47,220 nt of DNA from Oligoflexales bacterium (GTDB taxonomy: Bacteria > Bdellovibrionota_B > Oligoflexia > Oligoflexales > Bog-1112): contig JAGNWK010000014.1 of NCBI GenBank assembly GCA_017985985.1, positions 1-47,220 on the forward strand. Reading direction: 5' to 3'. Each line of letters begins with the position of its first letter. Position 1 is the stretch's first letter. Made by a program: the position numbers and the translations under genes. Below, in pieces: positions 17,167 to 24,838 of the stretch. The notes under the pieces are model-generated. The model was not told the DNA's origin. It saw only the letters and a program-made list of their open reading frames with translations, and made no database searches.

Positions 17167-18450
17167 TCAAGCTAAACCGGAAGCGGCTGGAGACGCAAAT
17201 TTAACGACCTTCGAAAGTTCGACTAGACGGTTAAGGGTCTTCGTCATCGAAAGCCTGAAGGCTATTTGATTTTTGCTGCCCTCAAAGTTGCGCTGTTCCG
17301 CTTCAGAAGCCTCGTCTTTCATTTCCTCTTCGGTGACCTCGATATTCTCTTCTCTTGAAATCTGATGGAGCAAGTAAGCATCCTTCATTTGATCGCGGAT
17401 GCCATCCCTTAGACTCTCCCGAATCTGAGCGTTGTCGAGAGCTAGCCTCTGCTCCTGCTCAGACTGTTTAGAGAGAAACTGCATAATTCTCTCATCGATC
17501 GACTTCTCAATCAAGGCGGGCGGCATCTCGAACGGAACTCTCTCTTTTATAGCAGCCAGTACGGCCTTGTGAAGGGCATCCATATTGGCAAGTTCTATAC
17601 GTTCTCTAGCTCTTTTCTCAAACTGCTCCTGCACTTGAAGAAGCGTATCAAAACCCAAATCCTTAGCAAATTCATCGTCCAGAGTTGGGTACTCAATCTT
17701 CATCAGCTCATGCAGAAGAACTTCAAAGCGAACAAGCTGGTCGGATCCAGCCTTCAGCCCAAGCCCCTCTGCTTTGATATTCACTGTCCGAGACTCCCCT
17801 CCTCGCATCCCTGCACAAGCCTCATCGAGCTCTTTGGGGAAGATTTGCCCTTCACCAAAATCAAAGCTTCTGTTCTGAGAGGAGGCCCAGTCCAAGACTT
17901 TATGATCCCAATCATAAGCTCGGATCGTCAATTTACCGACAAAACCTTGCCCAGCAACGTCTTCCTCTTGGCAAGGATGCATCTTGGCATGACTTCTAGA
18001 GAGAGCTCTCAACTCGTCATCCAAACCTTTTTGTCCGTATTCTTGTTCGTACACAAGAGGGGAGTGCTCGATAGTCAGACCAGAGTACATACCTTTAACT
18101 TCAAAATTAGGCATGACGTCCACGACCGCAGAGTACGAATATTCTTTGTCTTCAACAGCTGGCGCTAGTTGCTCAACAAACGGTCGAGCTACTGGCCTCA
18201 CTCCACTTTGCTCTATGGCTTCAAAAAGACTCGCTTGGATCAAGCTATCCACGACTTCGTGCCCAACTGACCCCTCGTATAATTTTCGCACGATGGAGAG
18301 GGGAGTCTTACCAGGTCGGAAACCATGGACCTTGGCCTTTGTTCGGAGTCGATCATAAGCTCTCACAAAGGCTTTACTCACAGACTCAGGAGGCACTGTG
18401 ATCTTTAATCGCTTCTGCACTGAGTTGATATCTTCGACGACTGATTTCAT
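17167..18450 (-). CDS. tig: Trigger factor, ribosome-bound chaperone
   Basis: Binds the ribosome near L23 and shields nascent chains. The ribosome-binding signature HGFRPGKTPLSIV is clear within the N-terminal domain (residues ~1-120), followed by a poorly conserved PPIase-type domain (GFVGKLTIRAYDWDHKV ... FPKELDEACAGM) and a long helical C-terminal chaperone domain. Length (427 aa) is normal. It is the first gene of the tig-clpP-clpX cluster; gpmI ends 95 bp upstream on the same strand. Confidence 0.95.
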   Translation of the reverse strand: MKSVVEDINSVQKRLKITVPPESVSKAFVRAYDRLRTKAKVHGFRPGKTPLSIVRKLYEGSVGHEVVDSLIQASLFEAIEQSGVRPVARPFVEQLAPAVEDKEYSYSAVVDVMPNFEVKGMYSGLTIEHSPLVYEQEYGQKGLDDELRALSRSHAKMHPCQEEDVAGQGFVGKLTIRAYDWDHKVLDWASSQNRSFDFGEGQIFPKELDEACAGMRGGESRTVNIKAEGLGLKAGSDQLVRFEVLLHELMKIEYPTLDDEFAKDLGFDTLLQVQEQFEKRARERIELANMDALHKAVLAAIKERVPFEMPPALIEKSIDERIMQFLSKQSEQEQRLALDNAQIRESLRDGIRDQMKDAYLLHQISREENIEVTEEEMKDEASEAEQRNFEGSKNQIAFRLSMTKTLNRLVELSKVVKFASPAASGLA

Positions 18451-18545
18451 AATATCCCGCTTTTATTGTCTAATAATATAAATAAGCTCTATTTTGCATA
18501 AGAAATACTGGCAGCGGGGCAGTTTACCTTGCATAACTCTAACCG

Positions 18546-20189
18546 TCAACGCAGGAGACTTGGAAGAAACGTGTCTTTTGTCTTCAATCCCAAGAGATCA
18601 AGAATGGTGTTTGCCACATGAGCAAGCCCTCTATCGGGCAGATCCTGGAAACTCCTCGACACCGGAGAACTTGGGTCAAAAACAAAAAAGGGAACTTTTG
18701 AAAGGGTATGTGATGTTTTAGCCCTAGGTCTCTCTTCTGGAAAAAGCGGGAGCTGTTCATAGCTAGAGTAAACCCCCGACTGCGCTTCAAACATCTCTTC
18801 ACAGTTGCCATGATCAGCTGTAGCCACCAAAATGGTCTTAGTTTCTTGGCAAACTCGCAGAAGAGAGAAGAGCATCTTATCCACGGTAGCCACAGCCTGA
18901 ATCGCAGCCTCTAAGTCCCCAGTGTGACCAACCATGTCTGGATTAGCCAAGTTGATCCTCAAAAAATCAAAACTCCCACCTCGCATCCTCTGGATAGTAG
19001 CTTCCGTAATTTCATAAGCTTTCATCCACGGCTTCTTCTCAAACGCTATGCGATCGGATGGAATTTCAAGATACTCCTCCAAGTTCTGATCAAAATATCC
19101 AGAGCGATTCCCATTCCAAAAATAAGTGACATGACCAAATTTCTGCGTTTCACTGCAAGCGAACTGACGAACCCCAAGAGAAGCGAGATGCTGCCCCAAT
19201 GTGTCTGAAATAGCAGGCGGAGCTACAAGATAATTTTTTGGGATATGAAGGTCTCCGTCATACTCCAGCATGCCCGCATAAAATACGTCCGGCCTTCTGA
19301 CCCTGTCAAAGTAAGGAAAAGCGCTATCTTCAAAGGCTCGAGAAATCTCGATGGCCCTGTCTCCTCGAAAATTGAAGAGGAGTACTGAGTCCCCATCCTC
19401 TATCATTCCCACAGGCTTGCCATTCTCTTCGATAACAAAATCAGGAAAGAATTGATCCGTTAAAGAACTGTCTGTCCGAAATTCTTGAACGACAGCCGAT
19501 AACGAGGAAGCCTTCCGCAGAGACTCTCCCAGCACATGTGCTCGCCAACCTCTTTCCACGATAGACCAGTCCGCCTCGTAACGATCCATCGTGACATACA
19601 TTCTCCCACCACCCGAGGCAGCCCTCGCATCACAGCCGGAATTTTGCAACTCGGCTAGCACCTTTTCTAGTCGCTCTATGTAAACTTCTGCCGATTTTGC
19701 TGCGACATCCCGACCATCGAAGAGCACATGCACTCTTATTTTTTTGACACCCTCCTGACACGCCTTCCGCATCATGGCATAGAGATGCTTTTCATGACTG
19801 TGCACATGTCCATCCGAAAGCAATCCAATAAAATGAAGCGCCCCCATTGGACGAACTGAACTGAGCAGCTTTTTCCAGGTTTCCCCCTTAAAAAGAGAAC
19901 CATCCTTTAAGCTTTCCTGGAGGAGCTTGGCTCCCTGATCATAAATCCTACCAGCCCCCAAAGCATTGTGCCCGACCTCGCTATTGCCCATATCTTGGTC
20001 AGAGGGGAGACCAACGTAAGGCCCGTGGGCCTTCAGAGTGGTAAACGCTGCATTTTTTCTGAGAAAATTTAAAACAGGAGTTCTTGCTAAGTAAACAGCA
20101 TTTCCAAATGTCTCCGCTCGCTCCCCAAGCCCATCCATAATGACGAGAAGCACGGGACGCTGACAAAGTTTATTTCTGCTTCCCACATG
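18546..20189 (-). CDS. gpmI: 2,3-bisphosphoglycerate-independent phosphoglycerate mutase
   Basis: Interconverts 3- and 2-phosphoglycerate in glycolysis, using two Mn ions and a phosphoserine intermediate. Metal and catalytic motifs are present: VLLVIMDGLG, DQDMGNSEVGHNALGAGR (Ser nucleophile in GNSEVGH), HVLFDGRD, LNFRGDR-type LLFNFRGDRA, NLANPDMVGHTGD and ATADHGNCE. Length is normal, around 550 aa. I place the start at GTG 20189, preceded by GGAGG with five bases spacing; an ATG at 20204 has no ribosome-binding site. A 255-bp palindromic repeat cluster lies directly upstream, between it and hemE. Confidence 0.95.
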   Translation of the reverse strand, partial: HVGSRNKLCQRPVLLVIMDGLGERAETFGNAVYLARTPVLNFLRKNAAFTTLKAHGPYVGLPSDQDMGNSEVGHNALGAGRIYDQGAKLLQESLKDGSLFKGETWKKLLSSVRPMGALHFIGLLSDGHVHSHEKHLYAMMRKACQEGVKKIRVHVLFDGRDVAAKSAEVYIERLEKVLAELQNSGCDARAASGGGRMYVTMDRYEADWSIVERGWRAHVLGESLRKASSLSAVVQEFRTDSSLTDQFFPDFVIEENGKPVGMIEDGDSVLLFNFRGDRAIEISRAFEDSAFPYFDRVRRPDVFYAGMLEYDGDLHIPKNYLVAPPAISDTLGQHLASLGVRQFACSETQKFGHVTYFWNGNRSGYFDQNLEEYLEIPSDRIAFEKKPWMKAYEITEATIQRMRGGSFDFLRINLANPDMVGHTGDLEAAIQAVATVDKMLFSLLRVCQETKTILVATADHGNCEEMFEAQSGVYSSYEQLPLFPEERPRAKTSHTLSKVPFFVFDPSSPVSRSFQDLPDRGLAHVANTILDLLGLKTKDTFLPSLLR

Positions 20190-20215
20190 AACCTCCAATG
20201 CCATTCAGTTAAGAT

Positions 20216-20470
20216 TCGATACCTCTCGACTTCGCTCCAACCTGTCTAAGTATTATGATTTCGTCATTGAGAGAAGCCGGAGGCGACGAAGCAATCTTGC
20301 CTTTACACGGAGATTGCTTCGCTTCGCTCGCAATGACGAGGCCTACCATGAATACTTAGACAGGTTGGCTCGAGGTGACGGGGCTTTAACTGGTATGGAG
20401 AACGTCATATATGGCCCCTGCTATATATGGTCCCTGCTATAACACCTCGAGCGAAGTCGAGAGGTATCGA
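20216..20470. repeat. Composite nested palindromic repeat cluster
   Basis: Several perfect inverted repeats are nested. A 22-bp outer pair is at 20216-20237 and 20449-20470. An 18-bp pair lies at 20237-20254 and 20351-20368, and ctcgaggtg/cacctcgag at 20369-20377 and 20443-20451. A core pair, cgaagcaatct (20287-20297) with agattgcttcg (20311-20321), is flanked by cgtcattg/caatgacg. The core resembles the 'GTCATTGCGAGCGAAGC...GAAGCAATC' palindromes I recall from many bacterial genomes. A near-repeat of ctatatatgg also occurs at about 20406-20430. It fills most of the 316-bp gap between hemE and gpmI; I see no gene in it. Confidence 0.85.
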
Positions 20471-20520
20471 GTTAAGATAAACAGGCAAGTCAGAATTCCC
20501 CCTATTTGAATGACATTGTC

Positions 20521-21630
20521 CTAACCTCCTAAAGACGACCCCCCATCGAAAGCTCTCAGTTCGTCCATAACCCAACCTAGCGCGTCGATCGGTGTTTCAG
20601 GCAAGAGACCATGCCCCACATTAAAGATGTGCCCTGGCAGGCATAAGTTCTGAGCTTCTTCCAGCAAACTCCGAACCTTGGCCCGCACAAATGCCTCGCC
20701 CCCAAAAAGACAGGATGGATCCAAATTGCCTTGTAGGGGGAGCCTAGCCCCAACAGAGTCTAAGAGAACCTGGGCCTCAGACAGACTGATCCTCCAATCT
20801 ACACTTAAAGCAGATGGCGACAAATTTTTGGACTGAGAGAGTAGCCCTCCTCCCTGCCCTGGATAGTAGACAACGGGAACCCCCATGGAGCGAATAGCCT
20901 GAAGTAGCTTCTGAGTGCTCGGTAAAACCAAATTTCGATAGTCTTCCGGACTGAGCTGGGCAGCCCAGGTGTCAAAAATCATGATCATTTCAGCCCCTGC
21001 ATTCACCTGCATTGCCACATAATCGGTGGTGACCAGTGCGATTTTTTCCAGGAGCTCCATGAAACCGGCAGGGTCTGAGAAGGCAAAGTTCTTCAAATGG
21101 AAATAGGTCTTACTCCCCTGTCCCTCTATGGCATAGCTTGCGACGGTCATCGGGGCACCTGCAAAACCAATCATAGTCTGGTGCGGCTCTAGTTTTTCTT
21201 TTACGCGTAGCACCGCTTCCGCGACATAGCCAAGATCAGTTTCAACCTGACAAAATTTCAAACGTTGAACGTCCCTCCTGTTTCGCACAGGAGGATTGAG
21301 GAGAGGACCGTGACCTTTATCAAAGGTCAAATCGAGACCCATCCCTGTCAAAGGGATCAAGATATCTGAAAAGACAATCGAGGCATCCAAGTCGAACCGC
21401 CGCAGGGGTTGCAAAGTCACTTCTGCTGCGAGTGCAGGGTTTCTACAAAGATCTAAGAAACTGACCTTCTCCCGAATCTGCCGATATTCTGGCAAATAAC
21501 GACCTGCCTGTCGAAGAAACCAAACTGGATAGCGAGTTGGTTTTTCTCCAGCCAGAGCAGCAAGTACAGGCTTAAGACGGTTATTTGGCTGAGTTGAAGA
21601 GGATGATTTTTTTACAAGAAGGTTCGACAA
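20521..21630 (-). CDS. hemE: Uroporphyrinogen decarboxylase
   Basis: Decarboxylates the four acetate side chains of uroporphyrinogen III to give coproporphyrinogen III in haem synthesis. The signatures PVWFLRQAGRYLPEYR (substrate-binding arginines near the N-terminus) and GFAGAPMTVASYAIEG are diagnostic. The barrel core includes MIMIFDTWAAQLSP, and GHIFNVGHGLLPETP lies near the C-terminus. Start is a TTG at 21630 preceded by AGAGG. A Ser-rich N-terminal extension of about 15 residues precedes the family core. Transcribed away from the coiled-coil pair, with 143 bp between; no other haem genes are in the window. Confidence 0.96.
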   Translation of the reverse strand: MSNLLVKKSSSSTQPNNRLKPVLAALAGEKPTRYPVWFLRQAGRYLPEYRQIREKVSFLDLCRNPALAAEVTLQPLRRFDLDASIVFSDILIPLTGMGLDLTFDKGHGPLLNPPVRNRRDVQRLKFCQVETDLGYVAEAVLRVKEKLEPHQTMIGFAGAPMTVASYAIEGQGSKTYFHLKNFAFSDPAGFMELLEKIALVTTDYVAMQVNAGAEMIMIFDTWAAQLSPEDYRNLVLPSTQKLLQAIRSMGVPVVYYPGQGGGLLSQSKNLSPSALSVDWRISLSEAQVLLDSVGARLPLQGNLDPSCLFGGEAFVRAKVRSLLEEAQNLCLPGHIFNVGHGLLPETPIDALGWVMDELRAFDGGSSLGG

Positions 21631-21773
21631 CGTGATGCCTCTTAGAAATGGAAAATTTGTGACTGGGCAAAAATTTCTGAGAAGGTTCTGACCATGGACA
21701 GGGAGACTAGCCCTCAGTCAGAATAAAAAAGACCATAACGTTATTCACTTGTCCAAGGAAATTTTCGAATATC

Positions 21774-22517
21774 ATGTGGCACTTCGAAAAAAATGAATCT
21801 CAAATCGCTATCGAACAGGAGTGGCTTGCGCTTGCTCAGCACGAAATTACTTTTCTAGAAATAGAGCTCTCTCATATGCATCGCATCAAAGCGCTCTCTA
21901 TCAGTGAATACGAAAAAAGATGCCAAGAACTCGATCAAATCAAACAAGATATACAAACCATAATTCAAAAAATGCCAGCTGATTTTGAACCCTCTGCCCA
22001 TGAGGACAGCGTCCGCGATCAATCTAAACTCCCTCAGGATCTCAGTCTTTTTGAAGAAAAAATTTTGACAGATCTTTTACAAGAAAAAGTGAAAACTCTA
22101 TCTTGGCTTGAAAAAATGACAAGAAAAATGAAAGAAAAAACAGAAAAATCTCTGCACTCTTCTTTCAGCTTCCCCTTCCAAGACACTTTGCTCTTATCAT
22201 CACTCCGGCAAACCCTGTCAAGAGTAGAAGTCGCTATTGGTCAACTCGAAAATGAGAAAAAAAGCCTTCACTCGTATTTAAAAAATCTATTACATGCCAT
22301 CAAACCATCCTTGGCACAAAAAGATGAGCGAACATTAGGTACAATATTTTATGAAACTCTCCATGAAATCAAATCGAATGAAGATTACTTGCGCCTTGGC
22401 CGTTCAAGGATCCGAAGGATCAAGGAGGAGATCAATTGGAAAAAATCCTGGTTAAAAATACAAGAACGCAGGATCCGCCCTTATCTAAAGAACAAAGATC
22501 TTAACCCTTACTGGTGA
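21774..22517 (+). CDS. Coiled-coil protein of unknown function (first of a pair)
   Basis: I do not recognise a family. The 247 residues are almost wholly helical and rich in Glu, Lys, Gln and Leu with heptad patterns (residues ~15-70, 95-150 and 160-235), and the tail is strongly basic. There is no signal peptide or membrane segment, so it is likely cytoplasmic. The ribosome-binding site is weak. Its stop is four bases before the start of a second coiled-coil gene of similar composition, so the two are probably co-transcribed and may form a complex. Divergent from hemE. Confidence 0.65.
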   Translation: MWHFEKNESQIAIEQEWLALAQHEITFLEIELSHMHRIKALSISEYEKRCQELDQIKQDIQTIIQKMPADFEPSAHEDSVRDQSKLPQDLSLFEEKILTDLLQEKVKTLSWLEKMTRKMKEKTEKSLHSSFSFPFQDTLLLSSLRQTLSRVEVAIGQLENEKKSLHSYLKNLLHAIKPSLAQKDERTLGTIFYETLHEIKSNEDYLRLGRSRIRRIKEEINWKKSWLKIQERRIRPYLKNKDLNPYW

Positions 22518-22521
22518 ACAT

Positions 22522-23376
22522 TTGAATATTTTACTCAAAGAATGGGATCAAAAAGCCCTTAATTTAAGGAACGAGATCAATAAGAGAATGCGATCTAGTC
22601 CCGAAAATCATAAGCGCCCCCCAAGCCCTCGCATGACTTTGGGAAAAGAATTAGAAAAGAGGGCTGAACTCTGTAACCAGGAGCTCGATCGACAGCTCAC
22701 ATTCCTCAAACTCCTACCCGATGATATGGGCCTTTTAGGTGAAAAAAAGAGAGCGCTTCTCTACTGGGTTAAAAATCTTGCAGAAAAAATTGATCGCTAT
22801 CGATCTCTTTACCTAGAGTCTTGGATGAAGCTGCTTTGGGCTAGAATCATTCACAATCGTTCTTCAGGGATGGACTCCACGAACAGCAAGCAGTCCAAAT
22901 TCCCACCCCTCTCAGCCATCACTCGACATCAAAAGAACATTCAAAATTTAAAAAATGGACTTGAGAAAACAGTGAGACAGCTGCAGAACGAAAGAGATCG
23001 GATGCAGATTTCCTATAGTCATCTCGCAACCCTAAAGGAAAATCGAGAAACTCAAGAGCAAAGCATCCAGGCTGAGGCCAGCATACAAAATATCTTCAAG
23101 CTCATCCTCTCCCAGAATCCCACAGTTCAAGCAGAACAAAAGAAGCTTGGCTCCCTTACATTAAATCGCAAGCCTCGTACCTCCGGCCCGGCGAAAAGCC
23201 CTAGCGCTCAAAGCTATTCGCAAAACCCTTTGCAAAAAATACCCGAGGAAACCCTTGGCTATCACAGTTCCTTAAAAAATTTCGATCAATTGAATTTAGA
23301 AGACGATCTCACCGCCTACGAAAGAGGGAAAGAGTCTTTCTATGAAATCTCCGGCCCAAGTTTGCTTTTGCCTTAA
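22522..23376 (+). CDS. Coiled-coil protein of unknown function (second of a pair)
   Basis: Probably starts at TTG 22522, four bases after the previous stop; an ATG at residue 23 is another option. 284 residues, helical through about residue 200 (ELEKRAELCNQELDRQLTFL; NLKNGLEKTVRQLQNERDRM), then a Ser/Pro/Asn-rich disordered region and a short acidic end. It is soluble with no export signal. Its last four bases overlap the convergent carbonic-anhydrase-like gene. The pairing of two coiled-coil proteins suggests a structural or scaffolding role, but nothing in the sequence names one. Confidence 0.65.
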   Translation: MNILLKEWDQKALNLRNEINKRMRSSPENHKRPPSPRMTLGKELEKRAELCNQELDRQLTFLKLLPDDMGLLGEKKRALLYWVKNLAEKIDRYRSLYLESWMKLLWARIIHNRSSGMDSTNSKQSKFPPLSAITRHQKNIQNLKNGLEKTVRQLQNERDRMQISYSHLATLKENRETQEQSIQAEASIQNIFKLILSQNPTVQAEQKKLGSLTLNRKPRTSGPAKSPSAQSYSQNPLQKIPEETLGYHSSLKNFDQLNLEDDLTAYERGKESFYEISGPSLLLP

Positions 23377-24002
23377 CAACTCATCGTAGGCATAAGATGC
23401 CCTGACCGCCAACTTGAGTTTGAACTGTACGTTCGAGCGAGTTTTTTATAAGTTTCTGCTGACTTGAAGATGCCTTCTATCTCCTCGGGACGAAGAAGCC
23501 TCACCGCTCGTGCGGGTGAACCCATAATCATATGGCCCGGCGGATAGGTCTTGCCTGGGGGAACGACACTACCAGCAGCCACAAAAGAATGCCTTGGAAT
23601 GTGAGCATTATCGAGAAGAATAGACCCCATACCAATAATACAGAGATCGTCGATACGGCAAGAGTGGACAATCACACGATGCCCAATCGTCACCTGATCT
23701 CCAATGACGGTAGGTGACTGTCCCCCAGACACATGAAGAATGGAGTGATCTTGAATGTTAGACCCTGCCCCCACAAAGATGGAGTTTACATCGCCACGTG
23801 CTACAGCATGAAACCAAAAACTAGCATCTTCTCTAATTTGGATATCCCCCGACAGACAGACCCCTGGAGCCAGATAGACGCTCTCATGAACTTGCGGCGA
23901 CTTCCCTTCATAGGACAGAAGGACTTGTCCTAGCCTTGATTCCCCCTTAGAAGCCTCTTGATTGACGGGATTAGCGGGATTAGCGGGATTAGCGGGATTC
24001 AC
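23373..24002 (-). CDS. Gamma-carbonic-anhydrase-like hexapeptide-repeat protein
   Basis: A left-handed beta-helix protein. The hexapeptide turns run through residues ~40-165 (VCLSGDIQIREDASFWFHAV; GAGSNIQDHSILHVSG; IGHRVIVHSCRIDDLCIIGM), followed by a C-terminal helix (EEIEGIFKSAETYKKLA). Potential metal ligands are the His of DHSILH, IGHRVIVHS and related positions, matching the YrdA/PaaY-type gamma class; enzymatic activity cannot be judged. The GTG start (24002-24000) overlaps the upstream gene's stop, and the first codons are a repeated Asn-Pro-Ala from a 9-bp minisatellite. Convergent with the coiled-coil gene, overlapping by 4 bp. Confidence 0.9.
   Translation of the reverse strand: MNPANPANPANPVNQEASKGESRLGQVLLSYEGKSPQVHESVYLAPGVCLSGDIQIREDASFWFHAVARGDVNSIFVGAGSNIQDHSILHVSGGQSPTVIGDQVTIGHRVIVHSCRIDDLCIIGMGSILLDNAHIPRHSFVAAGSVVPPGKTYPPGHMIMGSPARAVRLLRPEEIEGIFKSAETYKKLARTYSSNSSWRSGHLMPTMSC
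23967..24000 (-). repeat. In-frame 9-bp minisatellite at the N-terminus of the carbonic-anhydrase-like gene
   Basis: Units of gggattagc (23967-23975, 23976-23984, 23985-23993) plus a partial fourth copy encode an NPA tripeptide repeat just after the GTG start. Because the unit is a multiple of three, copy-number change would lengthen or shorten the N-terminal tail without shifting frame. Confidence 0.9.
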
Positions 24003-24298
24003 GAGACCATCCCCCCGAGGTCTTCGATAACTTTCTTGAGCTTAGAGAGCACCTCTTCTTTGAAGGCCTTATGAGCAAAGGCTATCTTTTCGGAACTTAA
24101 GACCCACTCCAAACTCTCTTTCACAGCTGGGTTATGGCTAAATTCCAGGGTCGAGGTCCCAAATTTTTGAATCTTCACGGTGACATTTTTGTCCTTCAGA
24201 TTGAAATTGAGCAGACTACCCAATTGTCTCCCGCCCAAAGACTCTTGGATTTTATGTACAACTTTTTCAGGGTCTTTTTCCTGGAATTGAATTTTCAT
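23999..24298 (-). CDS. Small protein of unknown function
   Basis: 99 residues with a mixed alpha/beta pattern: strands around KNVTVKIQKFGTSTLEFS and helices at both ends (DPEKVVHKIQESLG; FKEEVLSKLKKVIEDLGGMV). No signal peptide or membrane segment. GAAGG precedes the start at good spacing, and the stop overlaps the GTG start of the carbonic-anhydrase-like gene, so the two are probably co-translated. I do not recognise a family. Confidence 0.7.
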   Translation of the reverse strand: MKIQFQEKDPEKVVHKIQESLGGRQLGSLLNFNLKDKNVTVKIQKFGTSTLEFSHNPAVKESLEWVLSSEKIAFAHKAFKEEVLSKLKKVIEDLGGMVS

Positions 24299-24533
24299 AC
24301 GTTTTCCTTCTCTTTTTCTATATGCTGTGGCAGTATATCTCGCTTATCTTTATTCGCTGTAACGGGTAGAAGCGAAGTGTAGCGACGTAGCAAGATGTTT
24401 TCAAGAGCGATTCAAGGTAATAACTGCTAATAAACACAGAGAAAAACAGATTGATCAGGAAAACCTTAGAGACACCGCTCTTCCCAAGATAGACTAGAAG
24501 AGATCTCGACAGCAATATGAAGGAGCACCCCTT

Positions 24534-24755
24534 ATGGCACGAATATCTATCGAAGATTGTTTAAGAAAATTGCCAAATCGCTTTGCACTGGTCATAGCGG
24601 CTGCAAACCGAACTAGGCAGCTAATGAGTAACAGTCATCCTCTCGTCAAGAGCAAGAACAAAGAAACAATCACCGCCCTCAGAGAAATTGCCGAAGGCAA
24701 GGTAACTGTCAAAGGCTATGAACCAAAAAAAAAGAACCCTAGCCCGACTCCTTAA
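24534..24755 (+). CDS. rpoZ: RNA polymerase omega subunit
   Basis: Omega supports assembly of RNA polymerase by clamping beta-prime. The start MARISIEDCLRKLPNRFALV and the segment RTRQLMSN with ALREIAEGKV match the family (conserved N-R-F-x-L helix and A-L-R-E-I/A motif). 73 residues is normal for omega. AAGGAG precedes the ATG. The C-terminal tail is lysine/proline-rich. It is followed after 83 bp by the UvrA-like gene; spoT or gmk, common neighbours of rpoZ, are not present. Confidence 0.92.
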   Translation: MARISIEDCLRKLPNRFALVIAAANRTRQLMSNSHPLVKSKNKETITALREIAEGKVTVKGYEPKKKNPSPTP

Positions 24756-24838
24756 AGCCAAGTCTCTAGCCCCGATCGGTCTCTGCCTAAACTTGCTTCG
24801 CAAACGCACCCCCTGTACAACCTTGGGATAGGCCATCT

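Noticed and set aside
17569..18168. A 199-residue plus-strand frame inside tig
   Set aside because: It is a shadow of the trigger factor gene; composition is unlike a protein and the gene on the opposite strand is certain.
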